DNA of 64,000 nt. It comes from Helianthus annuus (lineage: Eukaryota > Streptophyta > Magnoliopsida > Asterales > Asteraceae). Below, in pieces: positions 34,711 through 45,577 of the stretch. The notes under the pieces are model-generated. The model searched no databases. It was not told where the DNA came from and saw only the letters and a program-made list of their open reading frames with translations. Each line of letters starts with the position of its first letter. Position 1 is the first letter of the stretch. Position numbers and translations under genes: made by a program. Location of the stretch: assembly GCF_002127325.2 (NCBI RefSeq), contig NC_035449.2:78902693-78966692 (forward strand). Direction: 5' to 3'.

Positions 34711-36064
34711 TACTCGTCATCACCATCATCGTCTCTCGTGAAGGATGGACCCGCATCACCATAACCAGGTGGGTTCCACGGTGGGAACTGTGGAGGGTGT
34801 TGAAAGTAGTCGGGATATGCATGATGCATCTCCCCGAATAAGTATGAAAATCCGGCACTCACCCCCTGGTATAAACTCTCCTGGCTATGCCTAAGCTGAT
34901 CCTGAGTGGCACTGAGCTGATCCTGACTAGCCCTGATCTAGTCCTGGCTAGTCCTAATCTGGTCGATATAAGTCCCATGCTGCTCCTGCGTAACTCTCAT
35001 CTGTTGGAACTGCTGATAAAACTCTGGCCACTCCTGATGCTGGTGGTAATCATGGTGCTGCGGCTCATGGGGCGGTGTCTGTGGTTGGTGTGGTGGTGTG
35101 CGCCGTTCATGCTGCTGAACTTCATGCTGCTCCTCCATTTCCTCATCCTCATCGTCTGCTGGAAGTGGGGGCAACGGGTCCCAGACCTCGTTGTTGAGCC
35201 CCCTCAACCTATCCCCGTGATCAGTCTTAGCAATTACCCCATCGCCTTCAATGACCGAATATCAACATAAACACCATCGGTCACATGAGTGGGACTCTCA
35301 AGCACCTCATCAGTCATCATGTTTAAATTGTAAGCAATTTCGGTCACATACTAACCGCCGTGAATCTGACTGTTGGGTGTCCTACCTGAGCACTTCACAA
35401 AGAATTCAGCCATCCTTGCGGCTAGGTTGATGTGTACTCCCTCAACCAGCGCGTATAGAAAAATCAAATCCGGTGTTGGACAGTTCCCTAAACTGTCCAT
35501 GCGGCCGCAAATGGTGTGGATAAACACATGATGCATCACTCGAACCAAAGGGTCTTTCAACCGTGAAGCCTTAGACATTCTCGGGTCGTAAGGGTCACCA
35601 ATAGCATATGCAGCCCAGAATGCAGCCCGTGCTTCATCAGACGGAAAGTTAAACTGCTCAGTGAAAAACTCGGAATCCATGTATGCAGTTGTGTAGATAC
35701 CCAACCTCGTACCCAATCGACCTACCGACCAACTGTGCCAGCGTCCGCCCAACCTAAAAGTTACCTGCTCCTTGTAGCGGAATTTTGGCCTTCTATCAGC
35801 AAGTGGTTTTTCGTAGGCATATGTGGAGAAAAACTCTATCGTTAGCTCAAGATAGATGGGTCGGTCGATAGCTACTAAGCGCGCAAGTGGGATACTGATC
35901 ATGTTTTCAAGTTTATCAAACTGATTGAAATCCCTCATAATGTCCCAATCCAACCTCCGGGGGACGCCAAATTGCCCTCGCCTTCTCCATAAGGCGTCCC
36001 ATCTTGGGATACAAAGGGCTTCTCGTTCATCATTGGGGTTAAACTGAAGGAAGGGATGATCCAT
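34711..36064 (-). pseudogene. Athila env-like protein (ATHILA ORF-1 family)
   Basis: Lies after integrase, in the place of the Athila env-like ORF. ATG at 36064 (MDHPFLQF), directly after TGCAG, a possible splice acceptor; a further ATG lies at 36464 (MSREQPVDFL). Conserved-looking parts: IYLELTIEFFSTY, VTFRLGG, FRLGxRLGIYT-like sequence, then VRVMHHVFIHTICGR and a C-terminal Gln/His/Pro-rich tail ending in acidic residues. Breaks: stop at 35351-35353, frameshift near 35245, stop at 34938-34940; final stop near 34711. Intact length would be about 450 codons. No signal peptide or clear membrane span in what remains. Whether this family is a true envelope is unproven. Confidence 0.78.
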
Positions 36065-36169
36065 CTGCATGAGGAATATCGTTAGAACATAGGAAACAGG
36101 AAAAAAATCATTCGAAAATAGCAGAACACACAATTATGAAGGTTCTGTCAAAACTGATCTGGGCAAATG

Positions 36170-36345
36170 GCACGGGCGTGCGACCTGTTGCACGGCCGTG
36201 CGTCACCGAGATCGAGCAGAAGTGGCCGGCAAATGTCGTAACCGCACGGCGTGCGACCAATGGCACCACCGTGCGATACCGAGCCAACATCAAAATCAGT
36301 GAACAGCCGGTAAGGCACGACCGTTCCACCAAGGAACGACCGTGC
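36170..36345 (-). repeat. GCACGGCCGTGC motifs before the env-like ORF (proximal)
   Basis: Five to six sites of the same motif as in the LTR (GGCACGGGCGTGCG, GCACGGCCGTGCG, GCACGACCGT) between the two possible start codons of the env-like ORF. Confidence 0.75.
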
Positions 36346-36701
36346 AACCCTGATTCTGCAGATTTTCGAACCCCTGAACTATTAACAGCCTGATTTTTTT
36401 TGCAAATTTCAATAAGTTTTGTGCAAACAGGGGTTAGAAAATCAACCGGTTGTTCACGAGACATGATTCTAGCAAGGGCTAGGGTTTCGATTTGTTTATG
36501 AAGAGAACCCTAGAGAATCCTTGAAGAATCGGATGAATCTAACCTAGAAAGCGAAGAAACGGAAAATCTACAAGAAGGAACATACAGTGCGAAGAGATGG
36601 GTGAAACCGTGCGAAGAAACCGTGCGATTTGAGGCGAAATCGCTCTGGAACGGCTGCAGCAGTTAGGGTTCGCGAAAATGGAAGTGGGGCTGCAGATGAA
36701 G

Positions 36702-36710
36702 GTATTTATA
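36702..36710 (-). promoter_or_regulatory. Putative internal promoter of the env-like ORF
   Basis: TATAAATAC on the minus strand, 240 nt before the ATG at 36464. A cluster of GCACGGTCGTGC sites (36744-36895) lies directly upstream, the same order as in the LTR promoter. Inference only; no transcript data. Confidence 0.5.
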
Positions 36711-36743
36711 TTGGACAAATGACCAAACTGCCCTTAGCCTCCC

Positions 36744-36900
36744 GCACGGTCGTGTGACAGATTGCACGGTCGTGCGACACCGACATTTTTCTGATCCTAC
36801 ACGCTGTTCTCGGAGATGCACCAGGGGTGCGACTCATCGTTCCGGCCAGCCCGCAAACGCACGGTCGTGCGATGCATGGCACGGCCGTGCAACAGCTGCA
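36744..36900 (-). repeat. GCACGGTCGTGC motifs upstream of the internal TATA box
   Basis: CGCACGGTCGTG, TTGCACGGTCGTGCG, CGCACGGTCGTGCG, GGCACGGCCGTGC at 36743-36892 with ordinary spacers. Confidence 0.78.
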
Positions 36901-37170
36901 GATGTGCTTGTTTACTGCAGAATGCAGTTTCAGCAGCCGATTTCACCGTTTTTCACCATTTTTACCATCCGTAACATGTTTCAACAATATTCCCACGCAG
37001 ACCCTTCACTTGGCACGTATAAAAACTGTACAAACTAACGGAAACTACCAAACACTCCTAAATTACGCAAAAACTAGAAAAACACGAAAAAGGACGATTT
37101 TACCCCTAAAGCGCTTTTGACGCTCTTGCTACATTTTTGAGCCGCGAGTCAGTAGCATAGACTCTCTCCT

Positions 37171-37195
37171 CCCCACACTTATGATGTGTGCGGGG
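37171..37195 (-). other. Third Athila purine tract, overlapping the pol stop
   Basis: GTGTGGGG (minus) forms the arm of a hairpin, CCCCGCACAC with GTGTGGGG (one bulged G), just after the pol stop at 37179-37181. Confidence 0.55.
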
Positions 37196-38809
37196 TTTGG
37201 AGTTCGATAACCTCCACCGCCGACTCTATCGGCCCGGCAACGTACAACTTCAAGCGATGCCCATTTACCTTGAAAATAACGCCGTCCGCGTTCTCTATTG
37301 CAACAGTCCATACGGAAATACCTCTTTAACTGTGTATGGGCCTGTCCAACGTGAATGAAGCTTCCCGGGAAATAAGCGCAACCGCGAGTTGTAAAGAAGA
37401 ACAAGATCGCCCGCTTGGAATTCTTTGTGGACCTTCAAGCGTTTATCGTGCAATCTCTTCGTGCGCTCCTTGTACAACACAGAGCTTTCATAAGCGCATT
37501 GTCGCAACTCTTCCAATTCATGAATCTGGAGAAACCGGGCTTCACCTCCGGTTTTTAGGTCAAGATTTGCGGTTTTTAGAGCCCACATCGCTTTATGCTC
37601 CAACTCAACCGGTAAATGGCATGCCTTTCCGTAAACAAGCCTAAAGGGAGTAGTCCCGACAGGCGTCTTGTAAGCCGTAGGGAAGGCCCACAACGCTTCA
37701 TCGTGCTTATCTGACCAATCCTTGCGGTTTGCACCTACTGACCGCTCAAGGATTCTCTTCAGCCCCCGGTTCGTGACTTCCACCTGCCCGCTTGTCTGTG
37801 GATGATAGGGCGTGGATAAATGGTGATGCGCACCGTAACGGGACAAAGCTCTTTCGAGCTGAGTATTGCAAAAATGCGTCCCTCTGTCACTAATAAGCGC
37901 TTTCGGAGCGCCAAACCGGGCAAATAAGCTCTTTAAGAATCTCACAACCACCCTGGCATCATTGGTGGGTAAGGCCTGTGCCTCCGCCCACTTTGATACA
38001 TAGTCAACTGCGACCAGGATGTACTTATTACCTCGTGAGGGCGGAAATGGTCCCATGAAGTCTATCCCCCAGATATTAAAGACTTCACAAACCTGAATCC
38101 AGTTCTGAGGCATTTCATCACGTGCGGATATGTTTGCTGCCCTCTGGCAGGCATCGCACGCTCTAACCCAACTTTGCGCATCACGAAATATAGTCGGCCA
38201 ATAAAACCCGGAATCCAACACCTTCTTCGTGGTAAAGTTGGCTCCATGGTGGCCTCCGGTAGGTCCCTCATGACAATGGCGCAGAATATCGGTCGCTTCC
38301 TTCCCTGAAACACACCTCCTAATCACCTGATCAGCACCAACCCGAAACAAGTAAGGGTCATCCCAAATGTAGTGCTTGACATCCGAAAAGAATTTCCTCT
38401 TTTGCTGGTGAGTCAACACTTTAATCAGAATCCCGCAAGCAAGGTAGTTCGCAAGGTCGGCGAACCATGGCGACTCATCGCATATCTCAACACTCATCAA
38501 AGACTCGTGTGGGAAGTTGTCATTTATGGAATCCCAACGCGCGTCCACGATGTCTCCATGCTCTAACCGAGATAGATGGTCAGCCGCTACATTCAACGCA
38601 CCCTTTTTACCTTGAATTTCAATATCGAACTCCTGCAGCAACAAGATCCACCTGATCAGACGTGGTTTAGCGTCCTGTTTGTTGAAGAGATATCTGGTGG
38701 CTGCGTGATCAGTATACACAACGGTTTTCGAAAGCACCAAGTACGATCTAAACTTGTCAAATGCGAAAACGACCGCCAAGAGCTCTTTTTCTGTCGTGGT
38801 ATAATGCTC
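37179..38809 (-). pseudogene. pol: Athila RNase H (end) and integrase
   Basis: In frame with RT but separated by a TAG at 38810-38812 that replaces a CAG. RNase H residues in YTDH and VAADHLSR. Integrase: HHCC in [12 protein letters not shown]...CDACQ, catalytic Asp in GIDFMGPF, Asp in ISDRGTHF, Glu in GQVEVTNRG; the triad is present. The C-terminal [12 protein letters not shown] module is followed by a frameshift near 37317, after which the proper frame runs on to TAA at 37179-37181. No chromodomain, as expected for Athila. Confidence 0.92.
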
Positions 38810-39796
38810 CTAAGCGTCATGAAGAGTCTTGCTCGCATAATAGATCGGGTGAAAGTGCTTTTCTCTCTTTTGGCCAAGAACGGCCCCTATAGCGTAATCA
38901 CTCGCGTCGCACATAATTTCAAACAGTAGACTCCAGTCTGGTGCACCTAAAATAGGGGCCTCAATCAACTTCTGCTTGAGAAGAGCAAAGGCTCTCAAGC
39001 AGTCATCTCCAAATATGAACGGAGCGTCTTTCTCCAACAAACGGGTCATGGGCCTAGCGATCTTTGAAAAATCCTTGATGAATCGCCTATAGAACCCTGC
39101 ATGACCAAGAAAGCTCCGTATCGCTCTCACAGAGGTGGGAGGCGGAAGTCGTGAAATGATATCCACTTTGGCTGGATCGACCTCCATACCAGCATGCGAA
39201 ATCTTGTGTCCTAAAACTATGCCCTCCTTCACCATGAAGTGGCACTTTTCCCAGTTTAGGACAAGATTCGTCTCCTCACACCTCTTCAACATCCTTTTCA
39301 AATTTTCCAAACAATGATCGAAGGAATCCCCAAATACCGAAAAGTCATCGATGAAAACCTCCATAGAATCCTCAATCATATCATGAAAAGTTGCAACCAT
39401 GCACCTCTGGAAGGTCGCTGGTGCATTACACAGCCCAGAAGGCATCCGCCGGCAGGCGAACGTGCCGAAGGGACAGGTAAAGGTAGTCTTCTCCTGATCC
39501 TCAGGAGCAATAGGAATTTGGAAGTATCCAGAGAACCCGTCCAAGAAACAGTAATACAACTTCCCTAACAGACGTTCCAACATCTGGTCGATGAATGGAA
39601 GCGGGAAGTGGTCCTTGCGAGTAGCATCATTGAGCTTGCGGTAGTCAATGCAAACTCGCCAAACAGTGACGGTACGGGTAGGAATTAGCTCATTCCTATC
39701 ATTTGAAACTACAGTCATACCACCTTTCTTAGGTACAACCTGCACCGGACTTACCCACACAGAGTCAGAAATAGGATAAATCATTCCGGCATCCAA
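38810..39796 (-). pseudogene. pol: Athila reverse transcriptase and start of RNase H
   Basis: Contains VQVVPKKGGMTVV, RVCIDYRKLNDATRKDHFPLPF, the catalytic FIDD (about 39340-39356), NLVLNWEKCHF and [25 protein letters not shown], then RNase H start (MCDASDYAIGAVLGQ). Joined to the protease part by a frameshift near 39797. Motifs are those of Athila. The first conserved Asp (LDGFSGYFQI) is present. Confidence 0.93.
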
Positions 39797-41445
39797 CAAC
39801 TTATCACTTCCTTCTTCACCACGTCTTGCATATTCGGATTTAAACGCCTCTGATGCTGTGCACATGGTTTGTACTCGTCTTCCATCAGAATCTTGTGAGT
39901 ACAAAAAGAAGGATTGATGCCCTTGATATCCATGATTTTCCATGCAATGGCTCTCTTATGAAGTCTCAGAACCTCGAGAAGCTGATTTTTCTCATCCTTT
40001 TCCAATGATGACGAAATTATGACCGGTAAGTGACGCTCCTCATCCAGAAATGCATACTCGAGATGTGGCGGGAGTTCTTTCAACTCTAAAGGCGTCGGAT
40101 CTTCAACCGAAGGCTTTGCTTCCTCTTCTTTTACATGGCCAATTTCTAGAAATCTCTCCGGACTCTGGGAACCATCGTCACCAATCTGATAGACTGGCTG
40201 CTTGAAATCGTGGCCCTCCTGCGTAATGCCAATCAGGTCCCCACACGACAGATGTGTGTCCGAATCAATCTCGTCAACAGTGCCTTGAAAATGAGAGCAC
40301 ACACATGCGTCGACAATGTCGACATAGTAAAGCATGTCATCTTGACTTTGCGGATGCTGCATTGATCTTTTAATATCAAATGTCACGTGCTCGTCATTTA
40401 CTCGGAGCGTGATTTGGCCAGCTGCCACATCAACAATCGTCCTCGCTGTATTGACGAACAGGCGTCCAAGTATTAAAGGCACTCTTGAATCTTCGTCCAT
40501 GTCAAGGATAACAAAGTCCATGGGGAAAACAAATTTATCGATTTTTACAAGCATGTTTTCCACAAATCCACGCGGATACTTTATTGAGCGGTCTGCCAAC
40601 CGAATGCTCATTCTAGTGCGCGACGGCTCACCCAGATCCAGCTTAGTAAAAACCTTATATGGCATAAGGTTGATACTCGCTCCCAAGTCAGCCAATGCAC
40701 GGCTAACAGACATGTTTCCAATCAAACACGGGAGCGTAAAACTACCCGGATCTCCTATTTTCGTGGGCAGACGGTTTTGCAGAACGACGGAACAAGTTTC
40801 ATTCATCACCACACATGATATATCCTCGAGCTTCTGTTTATTCGAGAGGATATCCTTTAGGAATTTCGCATACTTTGGCATCTGGGTCAAGGCTTCAACA
40901 AACGGTATATTAATGTGTAGTTGCTTAAACAACTCAAGGAACTTACCGTATTGCTCTTCGTTCTTCTGTTTCTTTAGCCTGCCTGGATAAGGTACTGGTG
41001 GAGTGTAATCTTTGACCGGCTCCTGGACTTGTGCTATACTTGCTAGGCGTAGCCTGGCTTGCACCTCGTCCGGTGTGTCAGTCGGGACTGCTCCAGTGAT
41101 CGATGATGAGTCCGATAAGACGGGTCCGGTAGTTTTTCCACTCCTGGTCATGATTGCATTCACATGCCCACCCGGGTTTGGTTCTGTATTACCCGGAAGA
41201 CCACCTGGGGGTCTTTTGGACATCATCTGCGCCAACTGACCAACCTGATTCTCGATATTCTGAATCGAGGCTTTCTGACTCCTCATTCCTCCCTCGTTAG
41301 CTAGAAAACGATCTTCGCTTTTTTGGTATCATTTTTCGGAGCTAGAGAGAAGCTGAGCCATCATATCCTCTAGCTTGGAACAAGACTGAGGGGCCTGCTG
41401 CTGGGAGCTACTCCCAGTGCCCTGATTCTGGTACCAATATGGACG
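39797..41445 (-). pseudogene. pol: Athila protease and linker region
   Basis: Same frame as Gag. Starts after the TAG at 41446-41448, has a TGA at 41329-41331, then is open to the frameshift near 39797. Aspartic protease signature ADLGASINLMPY at about 40665-40700, followed by ILDMDEDSRVPLILGR, the usual Athila flap/dimer part. The end (RRLNPNMQDVVKKEVI) is the linker leading into RT. Confidence 0.88.
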
Positions 41446-42684
41446 CTACTGGTAAGGTTGGTTATATTGCTGGTACTGCTGACCCTTCTGGGGCGCTGGA
41501 GCACGCTGAGTGAATCCCAATGGGTTCTGATTACCTGTGTTCGCTCGCCACCCAAAATTTGGGTGATTTCTCCAACCGGAATTATAGGTGTTGCTGTAGG
41601 GATTGTTCTGCGGCCTCACCTGATTACCCACAAAATCTACTTCTTCGTGGCTCTCATATACGACTCCCTGAAAGCATGCACCAGGCTCATGTGACACTCC
41701 ACAATGGTCACATCCCGAACTGGCTTGTGCAATCATCTGGGACTTATCAAATTTCGCTGAAAGAGCCGAGATTTGTGCAGTAATGGCCGTGTAGTCATCC
41801 ACCGCGTGTGCTCCTGCGGGAGATGATGATGATGATGTTGCCCGGCCTCTATCTCCTTCCCGACGAGAGCTGGATTTCAATGCAGCTTTTTCTATGATAT
41901 CATACGCTTCGGTCGGCGTCTTAGTTCCTAGATCGCCTCTTGTGTTCACGTCTAATCGCTCCTGTGTGTTGTAACTGAGCCCCTGATAGAACGTCAAAAC
42001 CAGCTGTCGCTTGGAGAAGCCATGATGTGGAACATCAATCAACAAATCTTTAAATCTCTCCCAGACCGCGTGCAACGATTCTCCCTCGTCCTGGTGAAAG
42101 GAAACAATCTGGTTCCGAAGCTTGTTTGTTTTCTCAGGCGGAAAATATTTCTGCATAAACTGCTCCGCCAACTGATTCCAGGTCCTGATGGACCCGGCTG
42201 GGAGTGACATAAGCCAAGCTCTAGCTTTGTCATGCAATGAGAAAGGAAACAACCTCAACCGAATAGCATCCTCCGAAACACCTGTAATCCTAAATGTCGA
42301 ACAAATAGCAAGAAAAGCAGCGATATGCCTCCCAGGATCCTCATGCTCATGTCCGTCAAATTGTACTGAATTCTGCACCATGTTAATAACACTAGATCTA
42401 ATTTCAAATGTAGGTGCATCTATAGTGGGCTGAAAGATACTCGGCTCCATGCCTGCCCTTCCGGGCTGATTTGTTTCATTCAAAGGTCGGTCGTCGTCCG
42501 CCATGACGACTCTCTCCTCGTCCCCTGAGCTTTCGTCTTCAGAGATTATCACCAGCTCGTCAATTGCGTTTGCAATGCGTTGTGCAATGACAAGTGACCT
42601 TTCGCGCAACCTCTTACTTCTTCTTAGGTTATGCGCTGCTTCGTCAGTCGGCTCAGCAATAGCGGGCGCGGGAGTTGAGGACAT
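41446..42684 (-). pseudogene. gag: Athila Gag
   Basis: ATG at 42684-42682 (MSSTPAPA), about 415 nt after the primer site. Core motifs FEIRSSVINMVQ, RLRLFPFSLHDKARAWL, FMQKYFPPEKTNKLRNQI, ESLHAVWERFKDLL. A zinc finger of the Athila form, CDHCGVSHEPGAC (CX2CX3HX4C), then NPYSNTYNSGWRNHPNFGW. The frame ends at a TAG (41446-41448) inside a Gln-rich stretch and continues in frame into protease. The sequence before the ATG (TTTCGTTTGCAG) could be a splice acceptor. Confidence 0.92.
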
Positions 42685-43099
42685 CAACCTGCAAACGAAA
42701 ATTTGACACAGTGAATATTTTATTAATATAATAATGCTGTTTTTTTTTTTGCTGAAAAGAAACAGAATATTATTTTAAATGGGCTGAAAAATTTATAAAA
42801 ATCCGAAAATGGGCGCGAAATTTTATAAAAATTAAAGCAATGAAAATAATCGAATCGGCTAGTGTAAAGACGGTTTTTAAGAGCCGGAAATTCATCGAAT
42901 AAATGAATGAATAAACCCGGATTAGAACAAATAAATGGAATAAAAATTCACAAGTGTACAAAAGAATCATGAAAATGAATAAATTGAATAAAAAGCAAGA
43001 AATATTAACAAATAAATAATCACGAAAATATACACAAATATTAACAAGTATATACACCGAGAACACAATGACTCGGGTCGTTCCTAAAACTCGCCAATT

Positions 43100-43116
43100 C
43101 CCCGGCAACGGCGCCA
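43100..43116 (-). other. Athila primer-binding site (Asp tRNA type)
   Basis: The minus strand reads TGGCGCCGTTGCCGGGG, 6 nt after the 5' LTR end, matching the Asp-tRNA primer site known for Athila elements. Confidence 0.9.
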
Positions 43117-43122
43117 AAAACT

Positions 43123-45017
43123 TGACGTGTGCGCGACTACACAAATTTTTACAATGAAATTACACACGATTTGGTTTTAAATTTATAAAAGTGATTATTA
43201 CTTTTACATCAAAACACACACGAAAGAGGCAAGTGTACCCTGTCATATATGTAGTAAAGTATCGGTAAGAACCAAGTATCGATCCACGGAAATGGGCGGA
43301 GAAATAATACTAAACCTTTGTCACTAAATTACCAGTAAAAACATAAGTTGTTTGATTTTAATTAAACTAAGGTAAGCATGAATAAATACTTATAAAACAT
43401 AGTAAATTTCAAATACTAAAATAGATAGATAGCCTTGTTTAATGCACAACCAAAGCATGTCAACTAAGTCGGGTTTGGCACTAGAAGCATCCGGTCAATT
43501 TTCCAATTTAAGACAATTAGTATCCCTTTCGGGAATCCTAACATGACAATCATTCAGAAAGTTAAAACGATAAACACACTTTAACCACCTAAAATTGTTC
43601 TTTAACGTGCAATTGATTAATGTCTATGAAAATCTCCTAAAAATAAGTTAGTCATCCGTTAGGAGTTTTCTAACCGCACTTAATCAAGGAAAGCGACACC
43701 GATAAACACAATGCAACCACCGAGACAAGCATAAACTAGATTAAATCACAACCGAGTTCATTTTACAAATCTTGCACATAAATTCACCAAGATAGCAATT
43801 TTGGCCGAAACTACTATCTAAGCTAACAAATCATGGCAAGAATTCGTAACAACACCATCTAACCCGTTTGGGTCCTTCCGTGAGGGCAAGCTTTCTTGAT
43901 TAACAATAATTACACTTTATTAAACCACTAACCATTTCTAGTATCATGATGCCCACATTTTAACCAAGTTAAACTAGTTAACCAAATTAAAAGTTTACTA
44001 ATACATGATTAATTAAGCTTCATTTTTCAACTATCTTAACTAACCAAGTACCAATCATCCAACACAATTACTTATAATCAAGAAATCAATATCAATAACA
44101 AGGTTGCAAACTAATCATCAAAGATAATCATAGAAAATACTTCCAAATGTCATTACAAACAAAGATTAACATACTAATGGCTGTAATCAAGCAAGGAACT
44201 GTTGTGTTTTTGCCCAAAAGCTACAATAATACATAAATAATCAATCTAAATGCTTGAAACTTGACAAAAATATGGAAAGATTTAAGAAACCAAACCATAA
44301 ACAAGCATAAGAATGAGAATCCGGATAGTAATCGAGCTAAACCGAACAATGTGGCTTGAATCCGGGCTAAAGCTAATGCTTCCGGAGCCTGAAAATCGCC
44401 TGTGAAGCTCTCCAAAATTCCAGAGTTACGAACATAATGCTTCTGTTCGCTTTTTATATTTTTTCGATGTCGCACGGTCGTGCACCGATCGCACGACCGT
44501 TCACTTTTTGCATTATTGGAGTTACTGTTCATGACATCAGCAGAGTTGACTAGTCTTCGGTCTCGCATGAGCGTTCTTCATATCGCACGGCCGTGCATTT
44601 CCGGGATCATATTGCGCGGACTGCAGCACTAGTCGTTCATCACCGGGAATTGGCTGATCATCGGATCCGCACGGGGTGCAAGGTATGGCACGACCGTGCG
44701 TCACCGGGATTATCTTGAACGCCCTGTTGCATTGATCGTTCATCACCGGCTGATCTTGATTTGTCGAAGATGCACGGTCGTTCCTCAGACCGCACGACCG
44801 TTCTGCATGCCCAGGTCAGTTTTTAACAGAATGTTCGCAGCTTCGTCATTTTGTCCGGAAAGTCCTCGTTTTCACTATCATCTTGTCTGGTATGCTGTTT
44901 TAGGCCTGTAAACAAAAGTATACTTAATTAAGTATCCGAATGACGGTTTTACAGCCGAAAACACATAAAATGGGGATAAAATGGGGGACTAAAATATGTG
45001 TAAATTAGTGAATATCA
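43123..45017 (-). repeat. Athila 5' LTR (1895 bp)
   Basis: The minus strand starts TGATATTCACTAATTTAC and ends GCGCACACGTCA. The GCACGGTCGTGC array runs 44465-44815; the TATA box on the minus strand is near 44452-44460. Followed on the right by the CACAC duplication and the Sire-3 leader. Confidence 0.9.
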
Positions 45018-45577
45018 CACACAATCAAACACTTGATCAAATTTGAAAAACTTCACAAAACACACAAAACAATTTCTTGTTCGAATAGCCAATGTCCGGA
45101 TGGACTTGTCCGGATGAGCTGAGGTTCGGATGGACACTTGTCCGGATGGGCTGCGTCCGGATGTTGTCCGGATGTACTAGTGGTCCGGATGAACAAAAAT
45201 ATGAACAAACACACTTCTGAAAGTCTATCCGTCCGGATGGAGAACCCTATCCATCCGGATGGATGATGATGTCAGCAATTTCATTTTCAAAGTTCATGAT
45301 TTGACAAATTTGAGTATGATTTTCGCTAAAGTCTATCCGTCCGGATGGAGAAACTTTGTAGGTTTTGTTAAAACTGATTTTCGCTTAACATATCGAAAAT
45401 TTAGCTAATTTTAACCATAAAATGTTGATGAATCTGAGATTTAAGTTCAAACTAGAAAAATAGAAAATGAGTAGAAGAAGATATAAGATAGAAAATGATG
45501 AATCCTACTCTGAAACTGATGAACAAGCTTGATCTTCACGTCTCTGATCCGTGCACTCAAACACCTTACTTTGATAT
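45018..45577 (-). other. Sire-3 leader with CCGGATGG array
   Basis: Lies between the Athila TSD and the solo LTR at 45578. Contains about ten GTCCGGATG / CCATCCGGATGG sites at 45094-45265 plus one at 45338-45352, the same motif as in the Sire-3 LTR. It corresponds in position to the motif-array leaders of Sire-1 and Sire-2. Without Athila it would lead after about 20 nt into the Gag ATG at 30698. Confidence 0.75.

Larger units (their letters stand above)
30718..45017 (-). mobile_element. Athila (Ty3) element, 14.3 kb
   Basis: TSD CACAC (30713-30717 and 45018-45022). Minus-strand order: 5' LTR (43123-45017), Asp-type primer site, Gag, protease, RT, RNase H, integrase, a noncoding segment with its own TATA box, env-like ORF, polypurine tract, 3' LTR (30718-33044). 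Sits in the leader of Sire-3, just upstream of its Gag ATG. Broken by several stops and frameshifts, so not autonomous as it stands. The 3' LTR is 432 bp longer than the 5' LTR. Confidence 0.92.

Noticed and set aside
42770..43144. 124-codon hydrophobic minus-strand frame before Athila Gag
   Set aside because: Runs through the primer-binding site and the LTR end, so it is leader sequence; AT-rich composition gives the hydrophobic residues.
45018..45459. First reading: the Athila 5' LTR extends to 45459 and lacks its first 24 bases
   Set aside because: The CACAC duplication at 45018-45022 matches 30713-30717, and 45023-45459 carries the Sire-3 motif, so the LTR ends at 45017 and the extra part of the 3' LTR is a copied flank.
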